A stretch of DNA of 64,000 bases from Bacteroidales bacterium (GTDB lineage Bacteria; Bacteroidota; Bacteroidia; Bacteroidales; UBA932): NCBI GenBank assembly GCA_017477245.1, contig JAFUWY010000037.1:96754-160753 (forward strand). The letters run 5' to 3'. Numbering within the stretch: position 1 is the first letter of the stretch; the number at the start of each line of letters is the position of its first letter. Shown one piece after another: positions 1 to 8,517 of the stretch. A program made the position numbers and the translations under genes. Under the pieces are notes generated by a model that searched no databases, was not told where the DNA came from, and worked only from the letters and a program-made list of their open reading frames with translations.

Positions 1-683
1 TTGATGTCCTTGCCGGCATGGTGCAGCAGGTTCTGGGTGAAATAGAGCGCGCCGAAGCCCGTGGCCTCCGGGCGGAGGATCGAGCCGCCCCAGGTCGCAC
101 CCTTGCCGGTCAGCACGCCCGTATTGTACTCGCGGGCGAGCTTCTTGTACATGCCGTAGAGGTAGCCGATCTCCCGGCCGCCCACGCCCACGTCGCCGGC
201 CGGGATGTCCTGGTCGGGACCGATGCACTGCCAGAGCTCGAGCATGAACGCCTGGCAGAAGCGCATGATCTCCTCGTCGGTCTTGCCCTTGGGGTCGAAA
301 TCGCTGCCGCCCTTGGCGCCGCCCATCGGGAGCGTGGTGAGGGCGTTCTTGAAGGTCTGCTCGAAGCCGAGGAACTTCAGCATCGAGGGGGTCACGGCGC
401 GGTGGAAGCGCAGGCCGCCCTTATAGGGGCCGATGGCGCTGTTGAACTGGATGCGGTATCCGGTATTGGTCTGGACCTCTCCCTTGTCGTCCACCCAGGT
501 CACCCGGAACGTAAAGATGCGGTCCGGCTCGACCATCCGCTCGACGATCTTCGCCTTTTCGAATTCGGGATGCTGGTTGTAGACCTCCTCGATGGACTCG
601 AGGACCTCCTGTACCGCCTGGAGATATTCGCTCTCGCCGGGGTACTTGGCCTGGAGACGGGCCATGATGTCTTTCGTCTTCAT
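1..683 (-). CDS. gdhA: NADP-type glutamate dehydrogenase, N-terminal part (cut by window edge)
   Basis: Hexameric class I glutamate dehydrogenase, which interconverts glutamate with 2-oxoglutarate plus ammonia in the cytoplasm. The first 227 codons are visible; the rest lies left of the window. Translation from the ATG at 683 begins MKTKDIMARLQ and contains the family motifs GYRIQFNSAIGPYKGGLRFH, the lysine-bearing PMGGAKGGSDFDPKGK and the GDVGVGGREIGYL segment. The start is 32 nt downstream of the korB stop on the same strand with no clear promoter box between, so it may be the last gene of a korA-korB-gdhA operon joining 2-oxoglutarate production to ammonia assimilation. The NADP preference is inferred from this class of sequence, not seen. 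Confidence 0.93.
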   Translation of the reverse strand, partial: MKTKDIMARLQAKYPGESEYLQAVQEVLESIEEVYNQHPEFEKAKIVERMVEPDRIFTFRVTWVDDKGEVQTNTGYRIQFNSAIGPYKGGLRFHRAVTPSMLKFLGFEQTFKNALTTLPMGGAKGGSDFDPKGKTDEEIMRFCQAFMLELWQCIGPDQDIPAGDVGVGGREIGYLYGMYKKLAREYNTGVLTGKGATWGGSILRPEATGFGALYFTQNLLHHAGKDI

Positions 684-715
684 TGTGTTATTAGGTAGTG
701 TGTGATTGTGGTTCT

Positions 716-1735
716 CTATTCAACTTCCCAGGTGGAGCCGCTGTGCAGCAGGTCGTCCACACAGTGGATCCTGGACTTGGCCATCACTTCCTTGACCTGG
801 TCGCGCACGCCGTCATCGTAGGTGATGTCCTTGACGTCGCGGATCACGCCGAGGGCCACCGGGTAGTCCGGGCCCTTCATGTCGGCGAGGGCCATGTGGA
901 TGCCGATGTTGTCGGTGTGCGCGTCGTGCACGAGGATGTCGTCCTCCGTGAAGCCGCCCTCGCCGATGTGCACGGCACGGATCTTCCTGCCGTCGTAGAT
1001 CAGGCCGCGGTCGCGGTTCTTGCCGAAGATCATCTTCTCGCCGTGGCGGAGCACGATCGTATGGTCGGCCTTGACGGCCGGGTCGGACAGGTCCTTGTGC
1101 GCGCCGTCGTTGAAGATCACGCAGTTGGTCAGCATCTCCATCACGGAGCAACCGTCATGCAGGGCCGCCGCCGTCATGATCTCCTCGTTGAGCTTGAGCT
1201 CGACGTCCAGGCTGCGGGCGAAGAAGGTGCCCTTGGCGCCCAGCACGAGGGAACCCGGGTTGAACGGGTGCTCGACCGTGCCGTAGGGCGAGGTCTTGGT
1301 GATCGCGCCGAACTTGGAGGTCGGGGAATACTGGCCCTTGGTCAGGCCGTAGATCCGGTTGTTGAAGAGGATGATGTTGATGTCGATGTTGCGCCGGATG
1401 GCGTGGATGAAGTGGTTGCCGCCGATGGCGAGGGCGTCGCCGTCGCCGCAGGCCTGCCAGACCGTCAGCCAGGGGTTGGCCACCTTGATGCCGGTGGACA
1501 CCGCCGTGGCGCGGCCGTGGATGCTGTGGAACCCGTAGGTATCCATATAATACGGAAGGCGCGAGGAGCATCCGATGCCGGACACCACCACGTAGCGTTC
1601 CTTGTCATATCCGAGCGCCTGGCTCACCTTGGGCAGGGCGCGCTGGAGCGCCGCGAGGACGGCGTGGTCGCCGCAGCCGGGGCACCAGCGGACTTCCTGG
1701 TCGCTCTTGAAATCCTTGAATGTCAGTGTTGCCAT
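716..1735 (-). CDS. korB: 2-oxoacid:ferredoxin oxidoreductase, beta subunit (probably 2-oxoglutarate)
   Basis: The 339-residue thiamine-diphosphate subunit of a 2-oxoacid:ferredoxin oxidoreductase, which with the alpha subunit interconverts 2-oxoglutarate and succinyl-CoA using ferredoxin. The N-terminal WCPGCGDHAVL motif and the TPP/Mg signature GDGDALAIGGNHFIHAIRRN followed by ILFNN are clear. SGIGCSSRLPYYM and HSIHGRATAVSTGIK also match the family. The start lies 3 nt after the stop of korA, so the two are cotranslated. Substrate is inferred from the two-subunit layout and the adjacent gdhA; a branched-chain 2-oxoacid or pyruvate specificity cannot be excluded by reading alone. Confidence 0.92.
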   Translation of the reverse strand: MATLTFKDFKSDQEVRWCPGCGDHAVLAALQRALPKVSQALGYDKERYVVVSGIGCSSRLPYYMDTYGFHSIHGRATAVSTGIKVANPWLTVWQACGDGDALAIGGNHFIHAIRRNIDINIILFNNRIYGLTKGQYSPTSKFGAITKTSPYGTVEHPFNPGSLVLGAKGTFFARSLDVELKLNEEIMTAAALHDGCSVMEMLTNCVIFNDGAHKDLSDPAVKADHTIVLRHGEKMIFGKNRDRGLIYDGRKIRAVHIGEGGFTEDDILVHDAHTDNIGIHMALADMKGPDYPVALGVIRDVKDITYDDGVRDQVKEVMAKSRIHCVDDLLHSGSTWEVE

Positions 1736-1738
1736 AAT

Positions 1739-3580
1739 CTACATCTCCTTTTGGATGGCCGCGACGAGCTCGCTCACGAGGAACGGCTGGCCCTGGACCT
1801 TGTTGAACTTACGAATGTCCCTGCCGGGGAATTTCGCCCGCAGGTAATCGGCGAACTGGCCGCTGTTGAGCTCGCAGACGAGGATCTTGTCGAACTGCGA
1901 GAAGACCGCCTCCGTATTGGCGGGCAGGGGGTTGATGTAGTCGAAATGGACATAGGAGACCGCATCGCCGATCTCGCGCACGGCGCTCAGGATGTGGCCG
2001 TAGGTGCCGCCCCAGCCCACGACCAGCAGCTTGCCGGACGCGGGGCCGTTCTGCAGCTCGAGGGCGGGCAGGTCGCGGGCGATGCGCGCCACCTTCTCGG
2101 CGCGCTCGGCGACCATCAGGGCATGGTTGGCCGGATCGGTGGAGAGCACGCCGTTGTGGTTCTTCTCCAGACCGCCGACGCGGTGCTCGAAGCCCTTCTG
2201 GCCGGGCAGGGCCCAGCGGCGCACCAGCGTCTCGGGGTCGCGCTCGAAGGGGTGGAACTTCTCGCCTTCGGACAGCACGCCGTGCACGAAGGGCGGCTTG
2301 ATCTCGGGGTAATCCTTCATGGCGGGGATGCGCCAGGGTTCGGAGCCGTTGCCCAGGAAGCCTTCGGAGAGGAGCAGGACCGGGGTCATGTGCTCCAGGG
2401 CGATCTTGGCGGCCTGGAAGGCTGCATCGAAACAGTGGGCCGGCGAGTGGGCGGCCACGACGGCCATCGGACACTCGCCGTTGCGGCCGTACAGGGCCTG
2501 GTTGAGGTCGGACTGCTCCGTCTTGGTCGGCAGGCCGGTGGACGGGCCGCCGCGCTGGACGTCCACGACGACCAGCGGCAGCTCGGCCATCACCGCGAGA
2601 CCCATCGCCTCGGACTTCAGGGAGAGGCCCGGGCCGGACGTGGTGGTCACAGCGAGGTTGCCGGCATAGGAGGCGCCGATGGCCGTGCAGATGCCGGCGA
2701 TCTCGTCCTCCGCCTGGAGCGTCTTGGCGCCCAGGCTCTTGTGGATGGCGAGCTCTTCGAGGATGGCCGTGGCCGGCGTGATCGGATAGGAGCCGCAGAA
2801 GAGCGGGAGGCCCGACTTCTCGGATGCGGCCAGCAGGCCCCAGGCCGTGGCCTGGTTGCCCGTGATATTGCGGTAGGTGCCCTTCTGCAGGTGCCCGGCG
2901 GGGGCCACCGTGTAGGTATTGGGGATCACCTGGATGTTCGCGGCATAGTTGAATCCGTCGAAGAGGACCTTCTTGTTGGGCTCGATGACCTCGGGGTGCT
3001 TCTTCGCGAATTTCTTCTCCAGATAGGCGTAGATGTACTCCAGCGGGCGGTTGTAGATGTAGCAGGCCATGCCCAGGGTGAACATGTTCTTGCACTTGAG
3101 GATGGCCTTGGGATCCATCCCGCTGTCCTTGAGGCTCTCGCGGGTCAGGGTGGTGATCGGCGAGACGATCAGCGTGCGGTCCTCGACCCCGAGTTCGGTG
3201 AAGGGATTGTCGGTGGTGAAGCCCGCCTTCTTCATGCCGGCCTCGTCGAAGGCATCCTCGTCCACGAGGATCATCGCGTGGCGCTTGCACCATTTGGCGT
3301 TCGCCTTGAGGGCGGCGGGGTTCATGGCTACGAGCAGGTCGCAGAAATCACCGGGCGTGTTGACTTTCCCGCTGCCGATGTGGACCTGGAATCCGGACAC
3401 GCCGGAGACGGTCCCGTGCGGGGCGCGGATCTCGGCCGGATAGTCCGGGAATGTGGAAAGACCGTTGCCGTAGATGGCTGACATATCCGCAAAAAGAGAT
3501 CCGGTGAGCTGCATACCGTCACCCGAATCTCCTGCGAATCTGATTACAACATCCTTGGCGTCAATGACTTTGTGTTGCAT
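1739..3580 (-). CDS. korA: 2-oxoacid:ferredoxin oxidoreductase, fused gamma-alpha subunit
   Basis: A 613-residue subunit combining the gamma domain (about residues 1-190, starting with FAGDSGDGMQLTG and DYPAEIRAPHGTVSGVSGF) and the alpha pyrimidine-binding domain (about 215-600, with CGSYPITPATAILEELA and TTTSGPGLSLKSEAMGLA). This fused layout is common for the alpha chain of 2-oxoglutarate:ferredoxin oxidoreductases. It forms the enzyme with KorB and supplies succinyl-CoA or reductively carboxylates it, depending on ferredoxin redox state. The gene is the first after the skp terminator. A box-like TAGCTTTC at 3621-3628 is the only promoter candidate and is imperfect. Confidence 0.92.
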   Translation of the reverse strand: MQHKVIDAKDVVIRFAGDSGDGMQLTGSLFADMSAIYGNGLSTFPDYPAEIRAPHGTVSGVSGFQVHIGSGKVNTPGDFCDLLVAMNPAALKANAKWCKRHAMILVDEDAFDEAGMKKAGFTTDNPFTELGVEDRTLIVSPITTLTRESLKDSGMDPKAILKCKNMFTLGMACYIYNRPLEYIYAYLEKKFAKKHPEVIEPNKKVLFDGFNYAANIQVIPNTYTVAPAGHLQKGTYRNITGNQATAWGLLAASEKSGLPLFCGSYPITPATAILEELAIHKSLGAKTLQAEDEIAGICTAIGASYAGNLAVTTTSGPGLSLKSEAMGLAVMAELPLVVVDVQRGGPSTGLPTKTEQSDLNQALYGRNGECPMAVVAAHSPAHCFDAAFQAAKIALEHMTPVLLLSEGFLGNGSEPWRIPAMKDYPEIKPPFVHGVLSEGEKFHPFERDPETLVRRWALPGQKGFEHRVGGLEKNHNGVLSTDPANHALMVAERAEKVARIARDLPALELQNGPASGKLLVVGWGGTYGHILSAVREIGDAVSYVHFDYINPLPANTEAVFSQFDKILVCELNSGQFADYLRAKFPGRDIRKFNKVQGQPFLVSELVAAIQKEM

Positions 3581-3628
3581 CGCGTATGTTTAGTGTTGAA
3601 TAATTGTGTGGTTCAGGTTAGAAAGCTA

Positions 3629-3659
3629 AAGGCTGGCCGGTTCAGGTCCGGCCAGCCTT
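3629..3659 (-). terminator. Rho-independent-type terminator after skp
   Basis: A perfect 12-bp inverted repeat (AAGGCTGGCCGG at 3629-3640, CCGGCCAGCCTT at 3648-3659) with a 7-nt loop. It lies 11 nt past the skp stop codon on the minus strand and is followed by a moderately T-rich run, and it separates skp from korA. Confidence 0.8.
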
Positions 3660-3670
3660 CGGATATCTGC

Positions 3671-4243
3671 CTACTGCTGGGCTGCCGCAGCGGCCTGCTG
3701 CTTGGCCTGGAGCTCGGCGGCGAGGGTCTCGAGCGTCCGGTCGGCCGGGATATTGAGCGCCTTGCGGGCTTCCGGCGTCAGGTCATGGCTCTGGGCGGGA
3801 TCCACGTAGAGGACACCCTCGGCGTTGAAGACGAAGATGTAGCCACCCTTCTTGGCGAGGTCCTGGATCACGTTGTTGACCTTCTCGTAGATCGGCTGCA
3901 TGAGCGACTGCTCCTGCTGCTGGAGCTCCATCTGGACAGTCTGGGAGAACTCCTGGAGGCGCTGCTGGATCTCGGTCAGCTCCTTCTCCTTGCTCTGGCG
4001 GGTGGCGTCCGTCCAGGTGCTGCCCTTGGACTGGTAGGTCTGGAGCTTGGTGTTAAACTCCGTCTGCATATCGTTGAAGGTCTCCTGAGCCTCCATCTGA
4101 GCGGCGTTCAGGGTCTCGCGGGCCTTGTCCATCTCCGGGCAGAGCTGGATCAGCTCGGTGGTGTTCACATGGGCGAATTTCGGCTGGGCGAAAGCGGAAA
4201 CCGCGACGAGTGCCGATGCGGCAATCAAAAGGATCTTTTTCAT
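3671..4243 (-). CDS. Skp/OmpH-family periplasmic chaperone
   Basis: A 190-residue OmpH/Skp protein that holds unfolded outer-membrane proteins in the periplasm for the BAM complex. A signal peptide is clear (MKKILLIAASALVAVSAFAQ), followed by FAHVNTTELIQ, the usual beta start of the family. A long Gln/Glu-rich helical region (about 40-135) would form the chaperone tentacles, and the GGYIFVFNAEGVLYVD strand matches the C-terminal core. It ends in an Ala/Gln tail. It lies 61 nt downstream of bamA, the standard pairing. A weak box CATATTTG at 4278-4285 could give a private promoter. A second homologue is at 9296-9913. Confidence 0.9.
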   Translation of the reverse strand: MKKILLIAASALVAVSAFAQPKFAHVNTTELIQLCPEMDKARETLNAAQMEAQETFNDMQTEFNTKLQTYQSKGSTWTDATRQSKEKELTEIQQRLQEFSQTVQMELQQQEQSLMQPIYEKVNNVIQDLAKKGGYIFVFNAEGVLYVDPAQSHDLTPEARKALNIPADRTLETLAAELQAKQQAAAAAQQ

Positions 4244-4304
4244 ATTGGTTCGTTAATTTTAAAATTGTTAGCGTGTACAAATATGCTGTGTCTCAAATAT
4301 CGTG

Positions 4305-6878
4305 CTAGAACTGTTGTCCGATCACGAAGTGGAACTGGCTCTTCGATCCGGCCGGGCCGTCGAAGCCGTAGCCCCAGTCGACGCCGAGCAGGCCCACCAT
4401 CGGTAAGAAGATGCGAACTCCGACGCCGGCGCTGCGTTTGATCTGGAAAGGATTGAACTTTTTGATGTCCGACCAGCAGTTGCCGCCCTCGGCGAAGACC
4501 AGCGCATAGATGGTCGAAGAGGGCTGGAGGATCACCGGATAGCGCAGCTCGAAGGTGAACTTGTCGTAGACGTTGCCGGCGTAGGCGTAGCCGTTGGAGT
4601 TGTACGTAGAGGGCTCATACGGGGTCAGCGAGTAGTTCTCGTAGCCGCGCAGGGAGATCACCTCCGTACCGTAGGAATAGTAGCCCGACATGCCGTCGCC
4701 GCCCACGAGGAAGCCCTCGAACGGGGAGTAACCCCATTTGCGGTTGTAGTAGCCGAGGTAGCCGAACTGGGCGCGGGACATCAGCACCAGGTCGCCGATC
4801 AGCTTGGTGTAGTTGGCTGCCGAGAACTTCCACTTGTGGTACTCGATCCAGCGGTAGCGGTCGCGTCCGGACCAGTTGGAGTAGTCGACGTCCTTCCAGC
4901 TCTTGACGGGCACCTTGTTGCCGTCTGCATCGAAGTCATGCTTGCGCAGCAGGGAGAACGGCGGGGTCAGCTGCAGGGACAGGGAGAACTCCGAACCCGC
5001 ACGCGGGTAGATCTGCTGGTCGGAGGAGTTGCGCACCAGGTTGAGCGTGTAGTTGATGTTGTTGGCGACGCCGTCGTCGAAGATGAAGTAGCCGGAATAC
5101 CAGTTGGTCAGCCTGTAGGACTGCCAGTTGAAGCCGTTGTAGAGCACGAAGTAGGTGTCCGGCCAGTTGAGCCGGGAGCCCAGCGAGGCGGAGAAGCCGT
5201 AGACCTCCATCTCGCGGTCGTGGCTGAGGATGTTGAACGCCAGGTAGGAGTTGGTCTGGCGGGTATAGTAGGCGCTGAGGTTGAGCGAGGTCGGCTTCTT
5301 GCCGAAGAGCCAGGGCTCGGTGAAGCTCGCCGTCAGGGCCGTATAGTAGGTACCGTTGGTCTGGAAACGGAACGCGAGGTTCTGCGCGTCACCGAGCGGG
5401 ACCGGGCGCCAGGCGCCCTTGTCGAACATCCGGTGCGTGGAGAAGTTGTTGAAGCTCACGCCCACGGTGGCCACGAACGTGCGGCCGCCCCAACCGCCGG
5501 ACACTTCCAGCTGCGAGGAGGGCTTCTCCGTGACGTTGTAGACCAGGTCGACGGTATTGTTCAGCTGGTTGGGCAGGATCGAATAGCCGGTCTCGGACAT
5601 GATCGCTTCCGGGTCGAACTGGCCCAGGGACGCGATCTCGCGGATGGACCGCTCGAAGTCGGTCCGGCTGAAGAGGTAGCCCGGACGGGTGAAGATCTGG
5701 CGGCGGACCACCTTCTCGTTGGTCAGGTCGTTGCCGTTGATGATGATATTGTTGAGCGTGGCCTGCTTGCCCTCGGAGATGCGGAGCTCGACATCCACGG
5801 AGTCGTTCTGGATATTGGTCTCGACCGGGGTGACGCGGAAGAAGAGGTAGCCGTGGTCCTGGTAGAGCTTGGTGACGTCCATCTCGGTCTGCTTGCCGCC
5901 GCCGAAGAGGTGCTTCTCCATCGTGACGACGTCGTAAGGGTCGCCCTTCTGGATGCCGAGCACTTCGTTGAGCGCGTCGGAGCTGTAGATGGAGTTGCCG
6001 GTCCAGGTCACGTCGCGGAAATAGTACTTGTCGCCCTCTTCGAACTCGAGGTCGATCCCGAGCCGGCCCGGCTCCACATAATAGATCGAGTCGCGCACCA
6101 GCCGCGCGTCGCGGTAGCCGGCCTCATTGAAGACGCTCACGACGCTCTTCTTGTCGTTGATGTATTCCTTCTCGTTGAACTTCTTGCTGCTGAAGAAGTT
6201 GTAGATCTTGTTGGACTTGGTCTTCTTCATCGAGCGCGCAAGCTTGAAGTCGGACACATGGTCGTTGCCGATGAAGTTGATGTCCTTGATGCGCACCTTC
6301 TGGCCCTTGTCGACCGCGAAGTTGACGCGGATGGCGTTGCGGACGACCGAGTCGCGCTGGACCTGGGTGTCGACGTCGCAGAGCAGGAATCCCTTCTCCG
6401 CATAGTAGCGCTTGATGATGTCGACGGAAGTCTTCTGGACATACTCGGAGAACTCGCCGCCGCGGCGGAGGTTCAGGCGCTCCTCGAGGTCCTTGCGCTC
6501 GCCCGACTTGACGCCGGTGAAGGTCCAGCGGGACATACGCGGGCGCTCCAGGATGCGGATCCGGAACCAGGCGGAGTCGCGGGCGGCATTGAGGCTGTCG
6601 ATCTCGACCGCGACGTCCTCGAAGTAGCGCTGGAGCCACAGCCGCCGGACCACATTGGACAGGTCGTCCCCCGGGACGGTGACCTGCATGCCTTCATGTA
6701 TGCCCGTCTGGGAGATGATCTGCTGGTCGGAAAAATACGTATTGCCTTCTACTTCAATGCCCGCAACATAATATTTCTGGGGATGGTTGTAATCCACTTC
6801 GACCCCCTGCGCCCGGACAAGGGCCGGCGCAAGCAGCAGAGCCAGAAGGGTCAAGATCCGTCCTATTCTCATTTCCAT
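4305..6878 (-). CDS. bamA: Outer membrane protein assembly factor BamA
   Basis: An 857-residue Omp85 protein that inserts beta-barrel proteins into the outer membrane. A signal peptide runs MEMRIGRILTLLALLLAPAL to AQ, then tandem POTRA domains fill about residues 25-430 (for example the YIEVEGNTYFS-like first strand and NIIINGNDLTNEKVVRR), followed by a 16-strand barrel. The lid-loop motif appears as LRGYENYSL, and the protein ends with the aromatic FHFVIGQQF that C-terminal BAM signals need. A longer reading frame extends upstream to 7007, but a promoter box at 6891-6898 and the signal peptide place the start at 6878 (or 6872). It follows uppS and precedes skp. Confidence 0.94.
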   Translation of the reverse strand: MEMRIGRILTLLALLLAPALVRAQGVEVDYNHPQKYYVAGIEVEGNTYFSDQQIISQTGIHEGMQVTVPGDDLSNVVRRLWLQRYFEDVAVEIDSLNAARDSAWFRIRILERPRMSRWTFTGVKSGERKDLEERLNLRRGGEFSEYVQKTSVDIIKRYYAEKGFLLCDVDTQVQRDSVVRNAIRVNFAVDKGQKVRIKDINFIGNDHVSDFKLARSMKKTKSNKIYNFFSSKKFNEKEYINDKKSVVSVFNEAGYRDARLVRDSIYYVEPGRLGIDLEFEEGDKYYFRDVTWTGNSIYSSDALNEVLGIQKGDPYDVVTMEKHLFGGGKQTEMDVTKLYQDHGYLFFRVTPVETNIQNDSVDVELRISEGKQATLNNIIINGNDLTNEKVVRRQIFTRPGYLFSRTDFERSIREIASLGQFDPEAIMSETGYSILPNQLNNTVDLVYNVTEKPSSQLEVSGGWGGRTFVATVGVSFNNFSTHRMFDKGAWRPVPLGDAQNLAFRFQTNGTYYTALTASFTEPWLFGKKPTSLNLSAYYTRQTNSYLAFNILSHDREMEVYGFSASLGSRLNWPDTYFVLYNGFNWQSYRLTNWYSGYFIFDDGVANNINYTLNLVRNSSDQQIYPRAGSEFSLSLQLTPPFSLLRKHDFDADGNKVPVKSWKDVDYSNWSGRDRYRWIEYHKWKFSAANYTKLIGDLVLMSRAQFGYLGYYNRKWGYSPFEGFLVGGDGMSGYYSYGTEVISLRGYENYSLTPYEPSTYNSNGYAYAGNVYDKFTFELRYPVILQPSSTIYALVFAEGGNCWSDIKKFNPFQIKRSAGVGVRIFLPMVGLLGVDWGYGFDGPAGSKSQFHFVIGQQF

Positions 6879-6890
6879 TCGATAAATGTG

Positions 6891-6898
6891 CAAATATA
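6891..6898 (-). promoter_or_regulatory. Promoter -7 box TATATTTG for bamA
   Basis: The box lies between the uppS stop (6904) and the bamA start (6878), with 12 nt between box and ATG. It suggests bamA-skp can be expressed apart from nadK-uppS. Confidence 0.6.
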
Positions 6899-6903
6899 CC
6901 CAA

Positions 6904-7611
6904 TTATTTGATTTTTCCGAAACGCCGGTCCCGCGAAGCGTACTCCTCGAGGGCGGCCCGGTAGGCTTCCCTGCGGAAATCGGGCCAGAGCGTGTCGGTA
7001 AATACAAACTCGGTGTATGCCGTCTGCCATAGCAGGTAATTGCTGATTCTCTTTTCTCCCGAGGTACGGATCAGCAAGTCCGGATCCGGGATGCCTGCGG
7101 TCACGAGGTGGCGGCTCAGGTCTTCCGGCCGCACCGTGTGCCCGGGGTTGTCAATCAAATCGTGTGCCATCTTTTCCGCCGCCTGCAGGATATCCCACTG
7201 GCCGCTGTAGCTCAGGAACAGGATCATCGTCATCCCCTTGTTGCCGGCCGTCCGGGACATGGCTTCGTCGATCCCGGCCCGCAGGCCTTCGGACAGGCGG
7301 GCGAGGTTGCCCAGCACCACGAAACGGATGTCGTGCTCCATGAAGTTGTGCATCTCCTGGAACATCGCGCGCCCCATCAGGTCCATCAGGGTGCTGACCT
7401 CCGCTTCCGGGCGGCCCCAGTTCTCCTCGGAGAAAGCGAAGAAGGACACGTACGGGATCCCCCACTCCACGGAGGCTTCCATCACGGCACGGACGCTCTC
7501 CACGCCCTCGAAGTGGCCGTAAACCCTTTCCTTGCCCCGCTCTTTGGCCCAGCGGCCGTTGCCGTCCATGATGAAGGATACGTGCGTCGGTATCTTGGTA
7601 AGTGTCTCCAT
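6904..7611 (-). CDS. uppS: Isoprenyl transferase (undecaprenyl diphosphate synthase)
   Basis: A 235-residue cis-prenyltransferase that builds the C55 carrier lipid for peptidoglycan and O-antigen synthesis. The catalytic MDGNGRWAKERGKERVYGH segment (Asp and Asn of the FIMDGNGRW motif) is near the N-terminus. SFFAFSEENWGRP and the C-terminal diphosphate-binding RTSGEKRISNYLLWQ complete the family signature. Length is slightly below the usual 240-250. It begins 9 nt after the nadK stop and lies upstream of bamA, an order seen across Bacteroidota. Confidence 0.95.
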   Translation of the reverse strand: METLTKIPTHVSFIMDGNGRWAKERGKERVYGHFEGVESVRAVMEASVEWGIPYVSFFAFSEENWGRPEAEVSTLMDLMGRAMFQEMHNFMEHDIRFVVLGNLARLSEGLRAGIDEAMSRTAGNKGMTMILFLSYSGQWDILQAAEKMAHDLIDNPGHTVRPEDLSRHLVTAGIPDPDLLIRTSGEKRISNYLLWQTAYTEFVFTDTLWPDFRREAYRAALEEYASRDRRFGKIK

Positions 7612-7620
7612 AACTAACTG

Positions 7621-8436
7621 TCAGTCCTGGCCGCCGTTCCGCACATCCTCGCCCCAGAGCAGGCGGGAACGCAGCGCGCCGATGAAATTGGATTGGCCCA
7701 GCCGCAGGCGCCGCAGGCGCTTCGGGGCGGCGCAGACCTCGATCTGCGCGCCGGCGGGGACGGTGTAATTGCGGTTGTCCATCGTCAGCACGGCCCGCTC
7801 GTCGCGCGCCCGCAGGGCGATGCGCAGGTGCGAGGTCTCCGGGACGATGAGCGGCCGCACGTTGAGGTTGTGCGGGGAGATCGGCGCCACGATGAACACC
7901 TTGGTCTCCGGCAGGCAGATCGGTCCGCCCACGCTGAGCGAATAGGCCGTGGAGCCGGAACTGGTGGCCACGAGCAGGCCGTCCGCCCAGTAGGTCGGCA
8001 GCGCCGCCCCGTCCACCCAGACATCCACGCCCAGCATCGACGCTCCCATGCGGGAGACGCTCATCTCGTTGAGTGCAAAGGGGTTGATATCAGGAAGGTC
8101 CGGACAGCCGATCTGCAGCATCTCGCGCTCCTCCACCAGGTAATCCCCGCGGTCCAGCGCATCCGCGACAGCCTCCGGGTCGCTCTCGGACAGGAAGCCG
8201 AGCCGGCCGAAATTGACCCCCAGCACCGGCACGCCGGAATCCAGCGCGAGCGCCGCGGCCGACAGGAAGGTGCCGTCGCCGCCCAGGCTCAGCAGCACGT
8301 CCGTCCCGGACACCAGGTCGTCGGGACGGGCCACGGGATAAAGCCCGTGGCCGGCAGACCGGAACCGCTCCAGAAGCGCTTCCACGCGGGCATCCTTCCG
8401 GAGACGGGCTTTCTCGATATAGTAGGCCAATTTCAT
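7621..8436 (-). CDS. nadK: NAD kinase
   Basis: A 271-residue ATP-NAD kinase that phosphorylates NAD to NADP. The GGDGTFLSAA motif, LGVNFGRLGFLSE, the ALNEMSVSR diacylglycerol-kinase-like core and DGLLVATSSGSTAYSLSVGG are all present in order. The open frame reaches 8457, but the promoter box at 8446-8453 overlaps that extension, so the ATG at 8436 (MKLAYYIEKARL) is preferred. It is divergent from pdxJ and begins the nadK-uppS-bamA-skp series. Confidence 0.94.
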   Translation of the reverse strand: MKLAYYIEKARLRKDARVEALLERFRSAGHGLYPVARPDDLVSGTDVLLSLGGDGTFLSAAALALDSGVPVLGVNFGRLGFLSESDPEAVADALDRGDYLVEEREMLQIGCPDLPDINPFALNEMSVSRMGASMLGVDVWVDGAALPTYWADGLLVATSSGSTAYSLSVGGPICLPETKVFIVAPISPHNLNVRPLIVPETSHLRIALRARDERAVLTMDNRNYTVPAGAQIEVCAAPKRLRRLRLGQSNFIGALRSRLLWGEDVRNGGQD

Positions 8437-8445
8437 TTCGGACCT

Positions 8446-8453
8446 CAAATTTA
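8446..8453 (-). promoter_or_regulatory. Promoter -7 box TAAATTTG for nadK
   Basis: Nine nt separate the box from the chosen nadK ATG; it excludes the longer start. It is back to back with the pdxJ box. Confidence 0.6.
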
Positions 8454-8486
8454 GCACTTAATTTACAATAATTGTATAGAAATGCT

Positions 8487-8494
8487 TACTTTTG
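8487..8494 (+). promoter_or_regulatory. Promoter -7 box TACTTTTG for pdxJ
   Basis: It lies 23 nt upstream of the pdxJ ATG at 8518 and downstream of the longer in-frame start at 8482, which it therefore rules out. Confidence 0.55.
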
Positions 8495-8517
8495 TGTGTT
8501 TTTACACCCGTTTCGAA

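Noticed and set aside
698-3481. A 927-codon plus-strand open frame opposite korA and korB
   Set aside because: It is antisense to two genes with clear catalytic motifs, has no recognisable domain, and its His/Asp/Val-rich composition is that of a GC-rich shadow frame.
3621-3628. TAGCTTTC as the korA promoter box
   Set aside because: It differs from the consensus in the last base and sits beside the terminator; too weak to call.
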